Assembly: GCA_024236415.1 (NCBI GenBank)
Contig: JACKKN010000021.1
Location: 1 to 53,007 of the forward strand
Length of the DNA stretch: 53,007 nt
From: Hyphomicrobiales bacterium
GTDB lineage: Bacteria > Pseudomonadota > Alphaproteobacteria > Rhodospirillales > JACKKN01
Direction: 5' to 3'
Shown: in pieces, positions 50,737-53,007 of the stretch
Layout: each line of letters starts with the position of its first letter
Numbering within the stretch: position 1 is the stretch's first letter
Translations under genes and position numbers: made by a program
The notes under the pieces: model-generated
Database searches by the model: none
What the model was told of the DNA's origin: nothing
The model's input: the letters and a program-made list of their open reading frames with translations, nothing else

Positions 50737-53007
50737 TCACTTTGCCGATGTACGAAACAACTCCTGGGCGGCCGTGCGCTCCCGCCCGGACAACGACGCC
50801 AGCAAGGTCTCGATCCCGTTTTGAGTTGGCGGCGGCGATATCTTCTGCGCCAGGTCACGCAGAAAACTCAACCGCCAGCCGCCAGTCGCCGGACCGATCA
50901 ATGCCTCGACATCGGCGACGGACAGTGTCTTCGGCAGCCGGCCTGCCAAAGTCCTGGTGATGTCGTACCGCACCCGGACATCGGTGGTTTCCACGAGGGT
51001 CGTGATGTCTTCGATGGACAATCGATCGGGCAGGTGACCCGCAAACAGGTTGAGGAAGTCACGCCGCCAGCCCCCCGTGGCATCGCGTCCCCACAGCGTC
51101 AGCAGATCGTTCCGGCCCAGGGTCTTGGGCAGCCGCGGCGCCAAGCCCCTCAGCATGTCGTACCGCACCCGGACATCGGTGGTTTCCACCAGGGTCGTGA
51201 CGTCTTCGATGGACAGCCGATCGGGCAGGTGATTCGCAAACAGGTTGAGGAAGTCACGGCGCCAGCCCCCCGTGGCATCGCGCCCCCACAGCGTCAGCAG
51301 ATCGTTCCGGCCCAAGGGCTTGGGCAACCGCGGCGCCAGGACCTGCTGCATGTCGTACCGCACCCGGACATCGGTGGTTTCCACCAGGGTCGTGACGTCT
51401 TCGATGGACAGCCGATCGGGCAGGTGGTTCGCAAACAGGTTGAGGAAGTCACGTCGCCAGCCCCCCGTGGCCTCGCGTCCCCACAGCGTCAGCAGATCGT
51501 TCCGGCCTAGGGTCTTTGGCAGCCGCGGCGCCGAGGCCCTCAGCATGTCGTACCGCACCCGGACATCGGTGGTTTCCACCAGGGTCGTGACGTCTTCGAT
51601 GGACAGTCCATCGGGCAGGTGATTCGCAAACAGGTTGAGGAAGTCACGCCGCCAGCCCCCCGTGGCATCGCGTCCCCACAGCGTCAGCAAATCTTTCCGG
51701 CCCAAGGTTCTGGGCAACTGCGGCGCCAAGACCTTCAGCATGTCGTACCGCACCCGGATATCGGTGGTTTCCACCAGGGTCGTGACGCCTTCGATGGACA
51801 GCCGATCGGGCAGGTGACCCGCAAACAGGTTGAGGAAGTCGAGCCGCCAGCCCCCCACTGCCGGGCCATAGAGCTCCACGATCCCGTCGGCCGTCAGTGG
51901 CGCACCAATCTTTGAGCGCATGCTCCTGAGCAGTTCATAGCGGATTCTTGTATCGACGTTTCCCGCGAGCATCGAGAATTCCGACGGTTTCAAGGAATTG
52001 GGAATGACCGGATCAAGGACTTGAAGCGCTTGACCACGGTGCGAGCCCGTCAGGTTGCCCAACAGTGCCGCCACGTCGGACGCAGTCAGACCCGGGCCCA
52101 TCCCGGGGACGATTTCTGACAGCCTGGAAACACGCGCGTCGCCGCTCAGCGTCGCCAGTTTCTCAAGCAGCGGTTTGATACTCGGTGTGGGACGAGCCGC
52201 GTCTCCGGTCGCCGCGCCACCTGTTTCTTTCGTCGCTGCCTTGGGCGATGGGGGGATGCGGGTGGAATCGGTGCTGGTGCGGGTCGCGGCCTCGACCGCC
52301 TGCGGTGCCTCGGGGGTTCCAGGGTGTATTGATTCCAGGGCGTGAAGCCGGACCCGGGCGATCGGTGCGTAAACGCCGGCCGGGTACTGCTCCAGGTAGG
52401 CGCGGTAGAGGGCCGGGTTGTCGCTGTCCCTGACAGACTGCCAGAAAACCGTCTCCCGGTCCGTGGCGGCGGGCGCAGATGCCGCGGCCGGCGCTTTTGC
52501 CAAAGGCGGCGCGGCCTTTCCGGTAACGAATACGAAATCACCCCGGTCGAGCAGGGGATCGCGGAGCTTGCCGTACTGGGGGGTCTGGGCGCGTCGGGAA
52601 TAGTTTGTAACGTTTGTTTCCAGGTAGTGGCCGAGTTCGGTGCCGGTGAGATAGCCGTCGCCATCCAGATCGCCCTCGCCGTCCAATGCCCGGATGAACA
52701 GGTCTCGGAAGATGCTTCTGTCCGGCACTTCCTGCTCGGCGGTCCCGGACGTTATGAATTGGCGCACGGGCCAACCGGTCTTCTCCCGAATCACGTGGGG
52801 TATCGCCCGCGTGGCGTCGAACACGCTGCCGGCGAAACAGGCGTCCAACAGGAACAGGGCATGCTTGGCGTCAATCGAGCGGGCATAGACTTCGATATTC
52901 TGCATGCTGAGCGCGCCTTCCAGGAAAGCGCTTTCGTCGACGTTTGGGTTGGCCGCTTCACGGCCAACCAGGTAGCCCATTACCGCACCATACCCGCGTT
53001 CGACGGT
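50737..53007 (-). CDS. Caspase-like protein with EF-hand and 65-residue tandem repeats, 5' end beyond the window
   Basis: 756 residues visible; the frame runs on past 53007, so the start and the catalytic His are not seen. Near the visible start comes the caspase Cys motif ALFLLDACFAGSVFD, then SGTAEQEVPD. An EF-hand-like loop DLDGDGYLTGTE follows, with Asp at 1, 3 and 5 and Glu at 12, so calcium may matter. A Pro/Ala-rich linker (KAAPPLAKAPAAASAPAA) leads to a small helical section and then to tandem 65-residue units (LPDRLSIEDVTTLVETTDVRVRYD...), five recognisable, four almost identical, plus a diverged one before them. The repeats look all-helical and suggest protein binding. It differs from the caspase homologue at 4823, which has no repeats. 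Function and partner are unknown. Confidence 0.82.
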   Translation of the reverse strand, partial: TVERGYGAVMGYLVGREAANPNVDESAFLEGALSMQNIEVYARSIDAKHALFLLDACFAGSVFDATRAIPHVIREKTGWPVRQFITSGTAEQEVPDRSIFRDLFIRALDGEGDLDGDGYLTGTELGHYLETNVTNYSRRAQTPQYGKLRDPLLDRGDFVFVTGKAAPPLAKAPAAASAPAATDRETVFWQSVRDSDNPALYRAYLEQYPAGVYAPIARVRLHALESIHPGTPEAPQAVEAATRTSTDSTRIPPSPKAATKETGGAATGDAARPTPSIKPLLEKLATLSGDARVSRLSEIVPGMGPGLTASDVAALLGNLTGSHRGQALQVLDPVIPNSLKPSEFSMLAGNVDTRIRYELLRSMRSKIGAPLTADGIVELYGPAVGGWRLDFLNLFAGHLPDRLSIEGVTTLVETTDIRVRYDMLKVLAPQLPRTLGRKDLLTLWGRDATGGWRRDFLNLFANHLPDGLSIEDVTTLVETTDVRVRYDMLRASAPRLPKTLGRNDLLTLWGREATGGWRRDFLNLFANHLPDRLSIEDVTTLVETTDVRVRYDMQQVLAPRLPKPLGRNDLLTLWGRDATGGWRRDFLNLFANHLPDRLSIEDVTTLVETTDVRVRYDMLRGLAPRLPKTLGRNDLLTLWGRDATGGWRRDFLNLFAGHLPDRLSIEDITTLVETTDVRVRYDITRTLAGRLPKTLSVADVEALIGPATGGWRLSFLRDLAQKISPPPTQNGIETLLASLSGRERTAAQELFRTSAK
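50950..51935 (-). repeat. Tandem 195-bp coding repeats
   Basis: The landmark TGTCGTACCGCACCCGGA recurs at 50961, 51156, 51351, 51546 and 51741 (the last with a single change), exactly 195 bp apart, that is 65 codons. The 51156-51740 units are nearly identical in DNA, the outermost ones diverge, and a decayed unit continues near 51936. Near-identity down to synonymous sites suggests recent duplication or gene conversion. Confidence 0.9.

Noticed and set aside
50950..51935. CRISPR array
   Set aside because: The repeats are 195 bp, contiguous, in frame and coding; there are no short repeats with unique spacers.

Overview
The window is about 53 kb of GC-rich bacterial DNA with strong G/C bias at third codon positions and very few intergenic gaps. 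An EipB-type (DUF1849) envelope protein, a TAXI-type TRAP transporter, a SqrR/BigR-like ArsR regulator and the general gene style point to an alphaproteobacterium, probably near the Rhodospirillales. That placement is inference. I see no rRNA, tRNA, insertion sequence, phage or CRISPR array.

Layout. (1) 1-2900: malate synthase G (3' end off the window) divergent from an IclR regulator, with an IclR-type operator between them. (2) 3037-4693: a Crp/Fnr regulator, then an FNR-box promoter placed exactly for class II activation, a strongly structured non-coding RNA candidate with its own terminator, and an orphan SiaC-like gene. (3) 4823-6664: a secreted caspase-like protein. (4) 6741-30427: a 20-gene acyl-CoA catabolic locus in six transcription units. 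It encodes five acyl-CoA dehydrogenases, three acyl-CoA ligases, an alpha-methylacyl-CoA racemase, two MaoC-fold hydratases, an HSD17B4-like SDR, an SCP2-type thiolase next to an HMG-CoA-synthase-like/DUF35 fusion that lacks the catalytic Cys, a thioesterase, a flavin oxidoreductase, a Nudix CoA-diphosphatase candidate, a MarR regulator and a TAXI-TRAP importer.

(5) 30424-32537: a Bcr/CflA-type drug exporter behind a leader-peptide/terminator attenuator, divergent from a LysE exporter. (6) 32751-39188: a signalling and surface block with a degenerate GGDEF protein, an outer-membrane protein, an orphan AMP-binding enzyme, an adenylate cyclase-TPR protein, a small unknown protein and a canonical GGDEF protein. 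(7) 39408-44400: EipB, a ROK sugar kinase, two unknown proteins, a metallo-beta-lactamase-fold hydrolase and a SqrR/BigR-like ArsR regulator. (8) 44927-50601: an RND efflux pump with its fusion protein, and a histone-deacetylase-family amidohydrolase. (9) 50737-53007: a second caspase-like protein carrying 65-residue tandem repeats, cut by the window edge.

How it works together. Three of four copies of one palindrome (consensus RTTCGYATGCGAAY) lie in the three divergent promoter regions that start all six units of the catabolic locus. The fourth lies before the distant metallo-hydrolase. This predicts a single regulon. The enzyme set resembles a split bacterial version of peroxisomal branched-chain or bile-acid-type beta-oxidation (racemase, dehydrogenase, hydratase-2, SDR, SCP2 thiolase) fed by a carboxylate importer. 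The substrate is not decided by the sequence. The most novel-looking items are the FNR-box structured RNA, the four-site regulon, the Cys-less HMGS/DUF35-thiolase pair, the exporter attenuator and the repeat-bearing caspase homologue.
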